A DNA stretch of 31,717 bases, taken from ZC4RG29 sp036273935 (GTDB lineage: Bacteria; Bacteroidota; Bacteroidia; Cytophagales; Cyclobacteriaceae). The notes beneath the pieces are model-generated. The model saw only the letters and a program-made list of their open reading frames with translations, searched no databases and was not told the origin of the DNA. This document shows positions 6,994 to 14,556 of this stretch, piece after piece; position 1 is the first letter of the stretch; each line of letters opens with the position of its first letter. Location of the stretch: assembly GCA_036273935.1 (NCBI GenBank), contig DASUGQ010000339.1, positions 1 through 31,717 on the forward strand, read 5' to 3'. A program made the translations under genes and the position numbers.

Positions 6994-7335
6994 TTAAACC
7001 TGCTTGCTGTGGCGGTATTTTATTACCCTAACATTTTCAAGGGTGATCAATCCCTCCTTCACGTGTTCGTCAAGAAATGGGATGAGTTTGTCAATGTTCT
7101 CTTTCGCATCAACGATCTCAATTATTACGGGGAGGTCCTCCGAAAGGCGCAGAATCTTGGCAGTATGAATCCTGCTTTCGGCGCCGAACCCCATTATACC
7201 TCGCAATACCGTGGCGCCGGCAAGGTTTAGCTCACGTGCTTTCAGAACGATCGCTTCATGTAGGGGTCGTGACCCGAGGTGATCCGATTCTCCAATAAAA
7301 ATGCGCAGCAGCACGCCCTCTACGGGTACCTTCAT
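6994..7335 (-). CDS. DUF190 family (PII-like) protein
   Basis: A 113-residue soluble protein with the DUF190 pattern: VLLRIFIGESDH near the N-terminus, PLHEAIVLKARELNLAGATVLRG and GFGAESRIHT in the middle, then LPVIIEIVD. The family adopts a PII/ferredoxin-like fold, and its biochemical role is unsettled. Family members are often found beside crcB fluoride channels, as here: it begins 11 nt after the crcB stop, which implies co-transcription and a link to fluoride or ion homeostasis. No catalytic residues are apparent. The next downstream gene is tRNA-Leu(GAG), which has its own likely promoter overlapping the 3' flank. Confidence 0.88.
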   Translation of the reverse strand: MKVPVEGVLLRIFIGESDHLGSRPLHEAIVLKARELNLAGATVLRGIMGFGAESRIHTAKILRLSEDLPVIIEIVDAKENIDKLIPFLDEHVKEGLITLENVRVIKYRHSKQV

Positions 7336-7346
7336 ACAAATGAGTT

Positions 7347-7724
7347 TTAATTTTTGATGGCCCTGGCCAGGATCAAACCTGCAAACACCATTAAAAGGCC
7401 AATAAGATTATTCGCGAGGATATTCAATATCGCCCATTTTGTTTCTCCCTCGCGGAAAAGGTTAAAGGTCTCCAATGAAAAGGATGAAAAGGTGGTAAAT
7501 CCCCCCAGGACACCAATGAATAAAAAGGACCTTACATTGGGCGAAAGGTATTCTCTCTCAAACAACCCCCACAGGAAACCGATAATAAATGATCCAATGA
7601 TATTCACGGCGAGCGTACCCATCGGAAACGAGCTCCCCAACCACCGGTGGATTGCGCCTGAGACTGAGTATCGCGCCAGTGTGCCGATTGCACCACCAGA
7701 AATAAGGAGAACTACTTTAATCAT
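7347..7724 (-). CDS. crcB: Fluoride channel Fluc/CrcB
   Basis: A 125-residue inner-membrane protein with four predicted helices that exports fluoride. Family marks are GGAIGTLARY near the N-terminus, GTLAVNIIGSF in helix 2 with the conserved Asn, and GGFTTFSSFSLE around 75-86 with the Phe-box and Thr/Ser pore track. Only one crcB copy is present here, so a homodimer is expected. The start codon lies 46 nt after the encoded CCA of tRNA-Thr on the same strand, which suggests transcription from the tRNA promoter. I could not find a fluoride riboswitch in that short spacer. DUF190 follows 11 nt later. Confidence 0.95.
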   Translation of the reverse strand: MIKVVLLISGGAIGTLARYSVSGAIHRWLGSSFPMGTLAVNIIGSFIIGFLWGLFEREYLSPNVRSFLFIGVLGGFTTFSSFSLETFNLFREGETKWAILNILANNLIGLLMVFAGLILARAIKN

Positions 7725-7770
7725 TTAAGCAGACGTTCAGACAAGGTTTGGCCACCAATGACGGTAGTTT

Positions 7771-7845
7771 TGGAGCCGGGAATGGGATTTGAACCCACGA
7801 CCTGCTGTTTACGAAACAGCTGCTCTACCGCTGAGCTATCCCGGC
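7771..7845 (-). tRNA. tRNA-Thr(CGU)
   Basis: The minus strand folds as a standard cloverleaf with acceptor GCCGGGA/TCCCGGC and D arm GCTC...GAGC. The anticodon stem GCTGT/ACAGC encloses the loop TTCGTAA (anticodon CGT), and the T arm is GTGGG TTCAAAT CCCAT. Discriminator U is followed by an encoded CCA, unlike the two leucine tRNAs of this window. It is divergent from the Rrf2 gene and directly upstream of crcB. Confidence 0.95.
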
Positions 7846-7959
7846 AAGAAATTACTATCCCTGGCAAATCGAGATAATTTTTCAGGCAATCACCTACCTT
7901 ATCATTAATGGTGAAATTTAAGTACAAAAACATAAATTGAATGGATTTTCTGAAATAGT

Positions 7960-8397
7960 ATGCTTTCTAAAAAATGCAAATATGCTATCCATGCGCTGGT
8001 TTACCTGGCCGAGCGGTATCAGCAAGGCCCAGTCCACATCCAGGAGGTAGCGGAGGCACAAAGAATTCCCAAAAAGTTTCTGGAAGCGATCTTGCTGGAA
8101 CTTCGCAAAGCTCAAATACTACACAGTAAGAAGGGAAAGGGTGGAGGTTACTACCTCTACAAAAAGCCTGAAGATGTCAATCTGATTGAAATTATCCGAT
8201 TGATGGACGGAGCGATTGCTATGTTGCCCTGCGTTTCACTCAACTATTACGAACCCTGTGAGGAATGTATAAATGAGCACCTTTGTGGCATCCGCGACGC
8301 TTTTTTGGATGTGCGTGATGCTACGTTGAAGGTCTTGTCTGAGCATACCCTCGCTCATATTGTCAAACTCAAACGGAAAAAGGAATTGAAACTTTAA
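7960..8397 (+). CDS. Rrf2-family transcriptional regulator with cysteine cluster
   Basis: A 145-residue DNA-binding protein. The winged helix-turn-helix spans about 1-75 (MLSKKCKYAIHALVYLA, then IPKKFLEAILLELRKAQILHSKKGKGGGYYL), which is the Rrf2 hallmark. Cysteines C91, C100, C103 and C109 lie in the region where IscR and NsrR hold their Fe-S cluster, here spaced CX8CX2CX5C. An iron-sulfur or redox sensor is therefore likely. It is transcribed divergently from tRNA-Thr. A 1-Cys peroxiredoxin gene lies 138 nt downstream on the same strand, which fits redox control, though direct regulation is inferred. The subgroup (IscR, NsrR or other) cannot be set from the sequence. Confidence 0.9.
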   Translation: MLSKKCKYAIHALVYLAERYQQGPVHIQEVAEAQRIPKKFLEAILLELRKAQILHSKKGKGGGYYLYKKPEDVNLIEIIRLMDGAIAMLPCVSLNYYEPCEECINEHLCGIRDAFLDVRDATLKVLSEHTLAHIVKLKRKKELKL

Positions 8398-8535
8398 TTT
8401 TTTAGTGCGTTCCCGCAACAAATTTCTTCTATTTAGTGTATGTCTATAGGGTCGACGGGAATTTATGAGAAAAGCATAGAGCCATTCTCATTATTTCAGC
8501 TAATTTTCATTTTAAACTATAACTCAAACATCATT

Positions 8536-9168
8536 ATGTCACTTAAGTTAGGAGATGTTGCTCCCGATTTTGTTGCAGAAACAACAGAGGGCACAATCAA
8601 ATTTCACGAATGGTTAGGGAATAGCTGGGGTGTGTTATTTTCTCACCCGGCTGATTTCACACCGGTTTGCACGACTGAACTGGGCGCTGTTGCCAAACTG
8701 CGTTCCGAGTTTGATAAACGGAATGTCAAAGTCATGGCATTAAGTGCTGACCCGCTGGAGGCGCACAGGAAGTGGATCGGCGATATTAACGAAACACAAG
8801 GTACTGTTGTTAACTATCCGTTAATTGCCGACCCTGAATTTAAGATCGCCAATCTCTATGGCATGGTTCATCCAAATGTTGATAAGTTCACGGTGCGTTC
8901 TGTATTTATCGTGGGGCCAGATAAAAAGATAAAACTTACGATTACCTACCCTGCCTCTACTGGGAGAAATTTTGATGAAATCTTGCGGGTGATCGATAGC
9001 CTTCAACTTACGGCTAATTACAGCGTGGCTACTCCCGCAAATTGGAAACACGGAGAAGATGTAGTAATTGCTCCCGCTATCCCAGACGAGGACATACCCA
9101 AGAAATTTCCAAAAGGTCATAACCGAATCAAACCTTATCTAAGGACTACACCGCAACCTAATTTGTAA
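8536..9168 (+). CDS. 1-Cys peroxiredoxin (Prx6 type)
   Basis: A 210-residue thiol peroxidase reducing H2O2 and organic peroxides in the cytoplasm. The peroxidatic site is HPADFTPVCTTE with Cys45, Pro38 and Thr42. It is the only cysteine in the protein, so the resolving thiol must come from elsewhere, as in Prx6-type enzymes. The long C-terminal extension after about 165 (VATPANWKHGEDVVIAP... to PYLRTTPQ) is also typical of that class. I chose the ATG at 8536, giving MSLKLGDVAPDF. The in-frame ATG at 8440 would add 32 residues with no family support. A strong terminator follows at 9186. Rrf2 lies upstream; a 7-bp inverted repeat (8465-8471/8485-8491) sits in the leader. Confidence 0.93.
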   Translation: MSLKLGDVAPDFVAETTEGTIKFHEWLGNSWGVLFSHPADFTPVCTTELGAVAKLRSEFDKRNVKVMALSADPLEAHRKWIGDINETQGTVVNYPLIADPEFKIANLYGMVHPNVDKFTVRSVFIVGPDKKIKLTITYPASTGRNFDEILRVIDSLQLTANYSVATPANWKHGEDVVIAPAIPDEDIPKKFPKGHNRIKPYLRTTPQPNL

Positions 9169-9185
9169 GGATTCACATTTTAAGC

Positions 9186-9222
9186 AGAGCCAATCCCTGA
9201 TCCGGATTGGCTCTTTTATTTA
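9186..9222 (+). terminator. Rho-independent terminator after the peroxiredoxin gene
   Basis: Perfect 11-bp stem AGAGCCAATCC / GGATTGGCTCT (9186-9196, 9204-9214) with a 7-nt loop, followed by TTTATTTA. It starts 17 nt after the stop codon. Confidence 0.88.
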
Positions 9223-9824
9223 GAAGTGGTTTCAGGATCGATTTCCTACACTTTACGTGGAATTTGACCTGCCTCGCCCGATTCCGCCCAACCTGAAAAT
9301 GCGCCTTTCCGTATTTTAGATAACTTACTTCAAAGAGGTTATCAAAGAGAGTATTCCTCATTTACATATTGGTGTTCTCCCTTGAGATACTTCAAAGGCT
9401 GACACCACATGCAAAGACTTCTTTGTCGAAGCTAACACATTCGTTCTATCGTTGACAGGAACGAGTGCGAAGGTTTCCCGGTGATTTGACAATGGGTGTG
9501 TGCAATAAAAACGGGACTGGCGCGACCCTCCAGCCAGGGTTTAATATCATCGGATAAGCTATTCGTTGGCCAACAGACAAGCTGTACTTATTACAGCAGG
9601 TGTTGGCAGCTGATCGGATTATTATTCCGTGAATGAATCCATATACCAGGTTGCTTCGTATATGCAAGGTTGTTGGGGCTGTAGATGAATGGGCGCGCAC
9701 TCGTCAAAATTTGAATTGTTGTGATGGCGCGCTTCGGCGTGCAATTCAGACATTCTACCTCCCGAGGGAACACGCGACATGGGGGTCTGGAGTATTTTAA
9801 TTGTCATACGCAAAAATTAACGAC
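9223..9824. other. About 600 bp with no recognisable gene
   Basis: The reading frames here are short and unlike any protein family I recognise, and no tRNA or clear hairpin-terminator is seen. A weak TCGTTC/GAACGA inverted repeat is present around 9441-9466. The stretch may hold the promoter of the downstream genes, a small RNA, or a decayed gene. Nothing can be assigned. Confidence 0.4.
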
Positions 9825-9995
9825 ATGGACAACAGGAAAAATTTCAAGGCGAACGAAGTGAATTCTTACTTTCAAAGCTTCGTCATAGCACAGCTTAATT
9901 TTAATAAATTGATCCAGGAGGAGCGGCTCCTTCGCCGGCTAAATAAAAAAGCCAGGTTCGACCAAAACCCTATACATCGTGTGTCGTCACAATGA
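9825..9995 (+). CDS. Doubtful small ORF, 56 residues
   Basis: The ATG at 9825 opens a 56-codon frame (MDNRKNFKANEVNSYF..., ending in HRVSSQ). The product would be a charged, soluble, largely helical peptide with an EERLLRRLNKKAR segment. No family is recognised, and no ribosome-binding site or codon argument strongly supports it. It precedes the LytS-type kinase by 77 nt on the same strand. A longer frame from 9801 would add eight residues. It may be non-coding. Confidence 0.3.
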   Translation: MDNRKNFKANEVNSYFQSFVIAQLNFNKLIQEERLLRRLNKKARFDQNPIHRVSSQ

Positions 9996-10072
9996 CTCCA
10001 CGACATAGGGAAGGGAAATGATATTTTGTAATATGAATTGATTGATGAAATTTCCTAATTCGACCTATTCAT

Positions 10073-11089
10073 ATGCTGGGCTATAAAAGTGCCAAACAAT
10101 TTCTGAGGGTCTATGCTATTATTTTAGCCGTCTGCATCCTTGCATTTATTGTAAGATTGTCCAAGGTAAATGCATTTGGATGGAGACTTCAGTTCCTGAT
10201 TTTTTTTCTGACGCTTGTAATTCTTCCGCTTTTTTGGGAGACGCTGAGATTCATCAATCATTACCTTAACAAAGTATTTCCCTTCGACCGAAATGAGTCC
10301 CTTCGAATTGTGATCCAATTGTTAGTTGGTGGGGCGATCGGATTGACGATCCGGTTTCTTATCTATTTGTTTGGCGAACCGCACCTTCCATTTAAGCTGG
10401 ACGAATTGTTTGCCGCGGCAACGTGGCTTCTTTTTCCTTTGGTGACAGTTGCCGTTAACCTCGGTTTTTTTACAAGCTACTTTATGGATCAATGGAAAGA
10501 TAGCCTGGTCAAAGCTGAGCGACTGGAAAAGGAAAAGTCCCAGGTGCAATTCGATAATCTGAAGAACCAGCTCAATCCTCATTTCCTTTTTAACGCACTC
10601 ACGTCCCTCAATAGCCTGATCTTCGAAGATCAAAGACTCGCCTCGGAATTTCTTCAGCAATTGGCTAAAGTCTATCGTTATGTATTGCAAAACAAGGACA
10701 GGAACTTTGTCTCGTTAAAGACCGAACTTGATTTCATCGGCCACTACGTCGGTTTGCTGGAGACCCGTTTCCATGGGGCTGTTAAAATTAACTTCAATAT
10801 TCGGGAGGATATCACTGAAAGAGCGATTGTTCCTGTAACGCTTCAGATATTAATTGAAAATGCTATAAAACATAATATTGCTGACGGTAGTCGCAAACTT
10901 GTTATTGACATCGGGGCACTTGACGATTATCTCGTTGTGAGTAATAATCTTCAGGTGCGCAAAATTGTTGAGACTTCGAATAAACAAGGTCTTGAAAATT
11001 TAAGAACGCTCTATGGTTTCCTGACAGACAAACCTGTTTTGATCGAACCTACGCCCGAAAGATTCTATGTTAAAGTTCCGCTGATTTGA
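10073..11089 (+). CDS. LytS-type sensor histidine kinase
   Basis: A 338-residue inner-membrane kinase. Four hydrophobic segments (about 11-28, 38-56, 78-100, 114-136) form the membrane part. A short coiled coil (140-165) leads to the His_kinase domain NQLNPHFLFNALTSLN with phospho-acceptor H170. The ATP-binding part has an N-box LQILIENAIKHN (N263, N268) and a GLENLR motif near 306, the reduced HATPase form usual for this family. There is no extracellular ligand domain, so the signal may be sensed in the membrane. The partner response-regulator gene starts 4 nt after its stop, which fixes the pair. The downstream target is unknown. Confidence 0.93.
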   Translation: MLGYKSAKQFLRVYAIILAVCILAFIVRLSKVNAFGWRLQFLIFFLTLVILPLFWETLRFINHYLNKVFPFDRNESLRIVIQLLVGGAIGLTIRFLIYLFGEPHLPFKLDELFAAATWLLFPLVTVAVNLGFFTSYFMDQWKDSLVKAERLEKEKSQVQFDNLKNQLNPHFLFNALTSLNSLIFEDQRLASEFLQQLAKVYRYVLQNKDRNFVSLKTELDFIGHYVGLLETRFHGAVKINFNIREDITERAIVPVTLQILIENAIKHNIADGSRKLVIDIGALDDYLVVSNNLQVRKIVETSNKQGLENLRTLYGFLTDKPVLIEPTPERFYVKVPLI

Positions 11090-11093
11090 CGAC

Positions 11094-11849
11094 ATGAAGA
11101 TACTGATCATTGAAGATGAACCGCTGGTAGCAAAGGATTTGCAGAAGCGGATCAAGCTCCTGGAGCCTAAAGCCGAGGTTCTTGAAATTCTTTCCAGTGT
11201 TGAGCACGCGAAAAGATGGTTTGAGGATCATGCCGTGCCGGATCTGATCTTTTCGGATATCCAATTGTCAGATGGTATAAGCTTTGAAATTTTTGAATCG
11301 CTTCATCTTCATTGCCCGATTATATTCACAACGGCCTATGACGAATACGCTATTCGAGCTTTTAAATTGAATAGCATTGACTACCTGTTGAAACCGATTG
11401 ATGCAAAGGAACTCGAATCGGCCTTCGTAAAGTACAGGTCACTTTCGGTTGAAAGCCTTTTATCCGATCAGGTAAAACTGATGATCAGCCAGTGGAATGG
11501 TCATGTAGAGAAAAAATACAAAGAGCGTTTTCTTGCGCTTCACAGAAATACATTGGTTCCTGTTGGACAAAATCAGGTTGGTTATTTTCACAAGGAGGAG
11601 CTCATTTACCTCGTCACCGTTGAAAATGAAAGGTATATCAGCGAGCATCAAACGCTTGACGAAATTGAAACCCTCCTGAACCCGGATATTTTCTTTCGTG
11701 TGAATCGGCAATACATCATTCATGTTCGGTCGGTGGACCGGATTAAGACCACGCACAAAGGGTTGACGGTACAGTTAAAGTCGCCATTGAATGTTGAAAT
11801 CGACATTAGCCGTGAAAAAGCAACGGCATTCAAAAAGTGGGTTGGATGA
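11094..11849 (+). CDS. LytTR-family response regulator
   Basis: A 251-residue two-domain regulator. The receiver domain (1-115) has the acidic pocket E7/D8, phospho-acceptor D55 in LIFSDIQLSD, T80 and K100 (LLKPID). After a linker, a LytTR DNA-binding domain (about 145-250) reads through VGYFHKEELIYLVTVENERYI and FFRVNRQYIIHV to the C-terminus. It follows the LytS-type kinase by 4 nt and is its partner. The 3' end converges on an S9 peptidase gene 21 nt away. LytTR proteins bind paired direct repeats; no target site was identified here. Confidence 0.94.
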   Translation: MKILIIEDEPLVAKDLQKRIKLLEPKAEVLEILSSVEHAKRWFEDHAVPDLIFSDIQLSDGISFEIFESLHLHCPIIFTTAYDEYAIRAFKLNSIDYLLKPIDAKELESAFVKYRSLSVESLLSDQVKLMISQWNGHVEKKYKERFLALHRNTLVPVGQNQVGYFHKEELIYLVTVENERYISEHQTLDEIETLLNPDIFFRVNRQYIIHVRSVDRIKTTHKGLTVQLKSPLNVEIDISREKATAFKKWVG

Positions 11850-11870
11850 TCACTGATTCACGGCAGCGCG

Positions 11871-13784
11871 TTATTTCATTGTCTCTGCCAACCACCCGAA
11901 AAATTCCCTTTGCCAGACCAATCCGTTTTGTGGTGAAAGCACCCAATGATTTTCATCAGGAAAATAAAGTAGTTTACTTTTTATCCCTCTTAGTTGTGCC
12001 GCCTGAAAAGCTTCAAATGCCTGGCCCTCATTGACGCGAAAATCCTTTCCACCATGTATGATCAGGATGGGTGTGTTCCATTTATCAACCATTGAACTGG
12101 GGTCAAATGTGGTATAACTTTGTTCCACAGTGTCATCTTTCTCCCAGTAAGGTCCGCCATATTCCCAGTTTACAAACCATAGCTCTTCTGTTGTGCCATA
12201 CATACTTTTTGTGTTGAAGATGCCGTCATGGGCGATGAATGTTTTGAAACGATTGTTGTGAATTCCTTCAAGATAAAAAACGGAGTAGCCTCCATAACTC
12301 GCGCCGACACATCCGATCCGTTCCTTGTCCACATAAGGTTCTTTGGACACTTCATCAATAGCGGAAAGATAATCCTGAATTGCCTGGCCGCCGTGATCCT
12401 TGCTGATCTGTTCATTCCAGGCGACGCCGTGCCCGGGCATTCCCCGACGGTTTGGAGCCACCACAACGTACCCATTGGCTGCCATGAGCTGCAGATTCCA
12501 TCGAAAAGAATAGAATTGTGATAGCGGTGTTTGAGGCCCACCCTGGCAGTAAAGCAGCGCAGGATATTTTTTGGTTGAATTAAATCCAGGTGGTAGAATT
12601 ATCCAGACCAGCATTTTTTTTCCATCAGAGGTGGTGACATACTTTCGCTGAAACTTACTTAAGTAGATTCGATTATAGGCATCGCTATTGGTGAAGGTGA
12701 GTTGCTTCATAGCCCCCGTAACGAGGTCAACCGTATAAATTTCAGCAGCATGATTCATATCCGTTCGGGTTACTACTATCATATTGTCAACTTGTCCTAC
12801 AAAGGAAGTAATGTCAAAATCACCTTGCGTGATTTGATTGACGATTGGCACCTTCTTCGTAAGACCTGGATAGTCAACCTCGAATAACTGGATGGTTCCG
12901 TCGGTCGCCGCTGTGAAGAATATTTTTCGTCCATCATTGCTCCACTGAAAATCCATCACCGTCCCGTCCCAATGCTGAGTGAGATTGATTTTATCAGCAC
13001 CATTGTCAACAACAACATCATTTTTGTCTGCTTCATTTCCGTCGGACTTCATACTTAACCAGGCAAGTATGCCCCTTGACGAAAACAATGGATGGGTGTC
13101 ATATCCCGTCATTCCCTCCGTGAGATTGACAGTTGTTTCCGAGGTGATGTTATATTCATATAAATCAGTATTGGTACTGATGGCATAGTTGGTTCCGAAT
13201 TTTTTCTTCGATGTATAAACGATCTTTCGACTATCCGGACTCCAGGTGAAGTCTTCATTTCCTCCGGAAGGTTTCAGCGGGCAGTCATATGGTTCATTGA
13301 TCATGATGTCTTTGCCACTGGGTTCTCCTTCAGTACTGACCTTCTGGAGAAACAGATGACTATAAGCCCCGTCCTCCCAGGTATCCCAATGACGATAATT
13401 CAGACTTTGGTAGACGCGAGCGTTTGATTTATCGAGGTCAGGATAGAATTCCTTCCCTGTTGTATTAACAATCTTCACATCAGCAATGCTAAGTCTATAT
13501 TGCCCATCAGGTGAGATGAGTTTGTCAGGCAAAATATTTTCTGTCGAATTAATTTCCTGCGGCTGTCCGCCCGATATGAGTATGCTATAGGTCTTCGAGG
13601 GTATTGAATTTTCCTCCAGGTTTGGAGTACTAACTTTATAGATTACATTTCTGCCATCCATTGAAATCCCCATTCCACTGACTCTCCCCAGACTCCACAA
13701 AAGTTCGGGAGTCATCTGATTCTGTGCATGAACGAAGAAGGGCTGGCAAACGATTACGATTGCAAGAATCAAATACTTTAACAT
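11871..13784 (-). CDS. Secreted S9 family (prolyl oligopeptidase-type) peptidase
   Basis: A 637-residue serine peptidase with an N-terminal signal peptide (about 1-21, ending FFVHAQ), so probably periplasmic. An N-terminal beta-propeller (about 25-375) shows repeated WSPDSRKIVY/WSNDGRKIFF blade motifs. The alpha/beta-hydrolase domain follows, with nucleophile S496 in GASYGG, D581 (HGGKDFRV) and H613 (ENHWVL). The composition resembles acylaminoacyl-peptidase/dipeptidyl-peptidase relatives of Bacteroidota that trim oligopeptides; exact specificity cannot be read. It stands alone on the minus strand, converging with the LytTR gene. Confidence 0.93.
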   Translation of the reverse strand: MLKYLILAIVIVCQPFFVHAQNQMTPELLWSLGRVSGMGISMDGRNVIYKVSTPNLEENSIPSKTYSILISGGQPQEINSTENILPDKLISPDGQYRLSIADVKIVNTTGKEFYPDLDKSNARVYQSLNYRHWDTWEDGAYSHLFLQKVSTEGEPSGKDIMINEPYDCPLKPSGGNEDFTWSPDSRKIVYTSKKKFGTNYAISTNTDLYEYNITSETTVNLTEGMTGYDTHPLFSSRGILAWLSMKSDGNEADKNDVVVDNGADKINLTQHWDGTVMDFQWSNDGRKIFFTAATDGTIQLFEVDYPGLTKKVPIVNQITQGDFDITSFVGQVDNMIVVTRTDMNHAAEIYTVDLVTGAMKQLTFTNSDAYNRIYLSKFQRKYVTTSDGKKMLVWIILPPGFNSTKKYPALLYCQGGPQTPLSQFYSFRWNLQLMAANGYVVVAPNRRGMPGHGVAWNEQISKDHGGQAIQDYLSAIDEVSKEPYVDKERIGCVGASYGGYSVFYLEGIHNNRFKTFIAHDGIFNTKSMYGTTEELWFVNWEYGGPYWEKDDTVEQSYTTFDPSSMVDKWNTPILIIHGGKDFRVNEGQAFEAFQAAQLRGIKSKLLYFPDENHWVLSPQNGLVWQREFFGWLAETMK

Positions 13785-13921
13785 ATGCCGGTTTTATTTT
13801 TTCTCGGGAAGATAAAAAAATGGAGAATATAGAAATCGAGCCCTTATAGGAATGACTTCTGGAAATCGATGGGATCAGGTTTTTTCTGCAACACAGCATC
13901 TCCGGCCCTGGACGGCTGACG

Positions 13922-14386
13922 CTACTTGCGTCTGTGGCCACCCCACAAAAAGCCCACCCGGGCGTCCACAAACTGGTGGTCGTAAAGCATTTGATAACCA
14001 AGGTTGAAATCAAAGCGCCGTATACTCAATCCGGCAGAGGGAATAAAAACGAATTGACTGAATTGCTCTCCAAAATAATAGCCGGCTCTTCCTTCTGCAT
14101 AAAGGGGACCAAAAAGATTCAATTTTAAACCGGCAACCGCATTCCATGCTTCTGAGTCGCCACCTTCACCACCCGTCCATTTATTCCATCCGCATTCGCC
14201 CGTTAGCGAAAGGGGACCAGTAAGTTCGAGCTCGGCATTTACCTTTATTGCAAATCCTTCATTGTGGCTCTTTTCGAAGCTCTTTGATGGATTAAGGTAA
14301 GAAAAGGAATTTCCAAACACGACGTGTTGCGCCATGGCAGCCTGTGTACTGCCCATTAACAAAAACAAAAACAAAATTTTTGACAT
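13922..14386 (-). CDS. Small secreted beta-barrel-like protein
   Basis: A 154-residue protein with a signal peptide (MSKILFLFLLMGSTQAAMA). The rest alternates hydrophobic and polar residues in strand-length blocks (FAIKVNAELELTGPLSLTGE, AVAGLKLNLFGPLYAEGRAGYYFGE, FNLGYQMLYDHQFVDARVGFLWG). That pattern suggests an eight-strand outer-membrane barrel, though it ends in basic residues instead of Phe. I chose the ATG at 14384-14386 because it begins the signal peptide; the frame opens 17 codons earlier without family support. No function is recognised. It lies between the S9 peptidase and the AsmA-like gene on the same strand. Confidence 0.65.
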   Translation of the reverse strand: MSKILFLFLLMGSTQAAMAQHVVFGNSFSYLNPSKSFEKSHNEGFAIKVNAELELTGPLSLTGECGWNKWTGGEGGDSEAWNAVAGLKLNLFGPLYAEGRAGYYFGEQFSQFVFIPSAGLSIRRFDFNLGYQMLYDHQFVDARVGFLWGGHRRK

Positions 14387-14556
14387 GGATCGTACACCCC
14401 GATTTTGACAGCCAGTGTGATGACGATTGCGTAGCATGACGTGAAGTGCTGATTGAGAACAGATTCAAGTTAGTGTTTTTATGATCAGATAAAAATGATC
14501 TGGAGAATATGTTTGAAAATTCAATTGATCTCTTCCCGCCCAGGTATCCTGATTGC

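Noticed and set aside
7725..7770. Fluoride riboswitch ahead of crcB
   Set aside because: The spacer to tRNA-Thr is only 46 nt and contains no recognisable fluoride-aptamer pattern.
8440..8535. N-terminal extension of the peroxiredoxin from an upstream ATG
   Set aside because: The extra 32 residues have no family counterpart, and the ATG at 8536 gives the standard Prx N-terminus.
9446..9813. Several overlapping minus-strand ORFs of 60-84 codons
   Set aside because: They overlap one another in different frames, have cysteine/arginine-rich low-likelihood compositions and no recognisable domain or start context.
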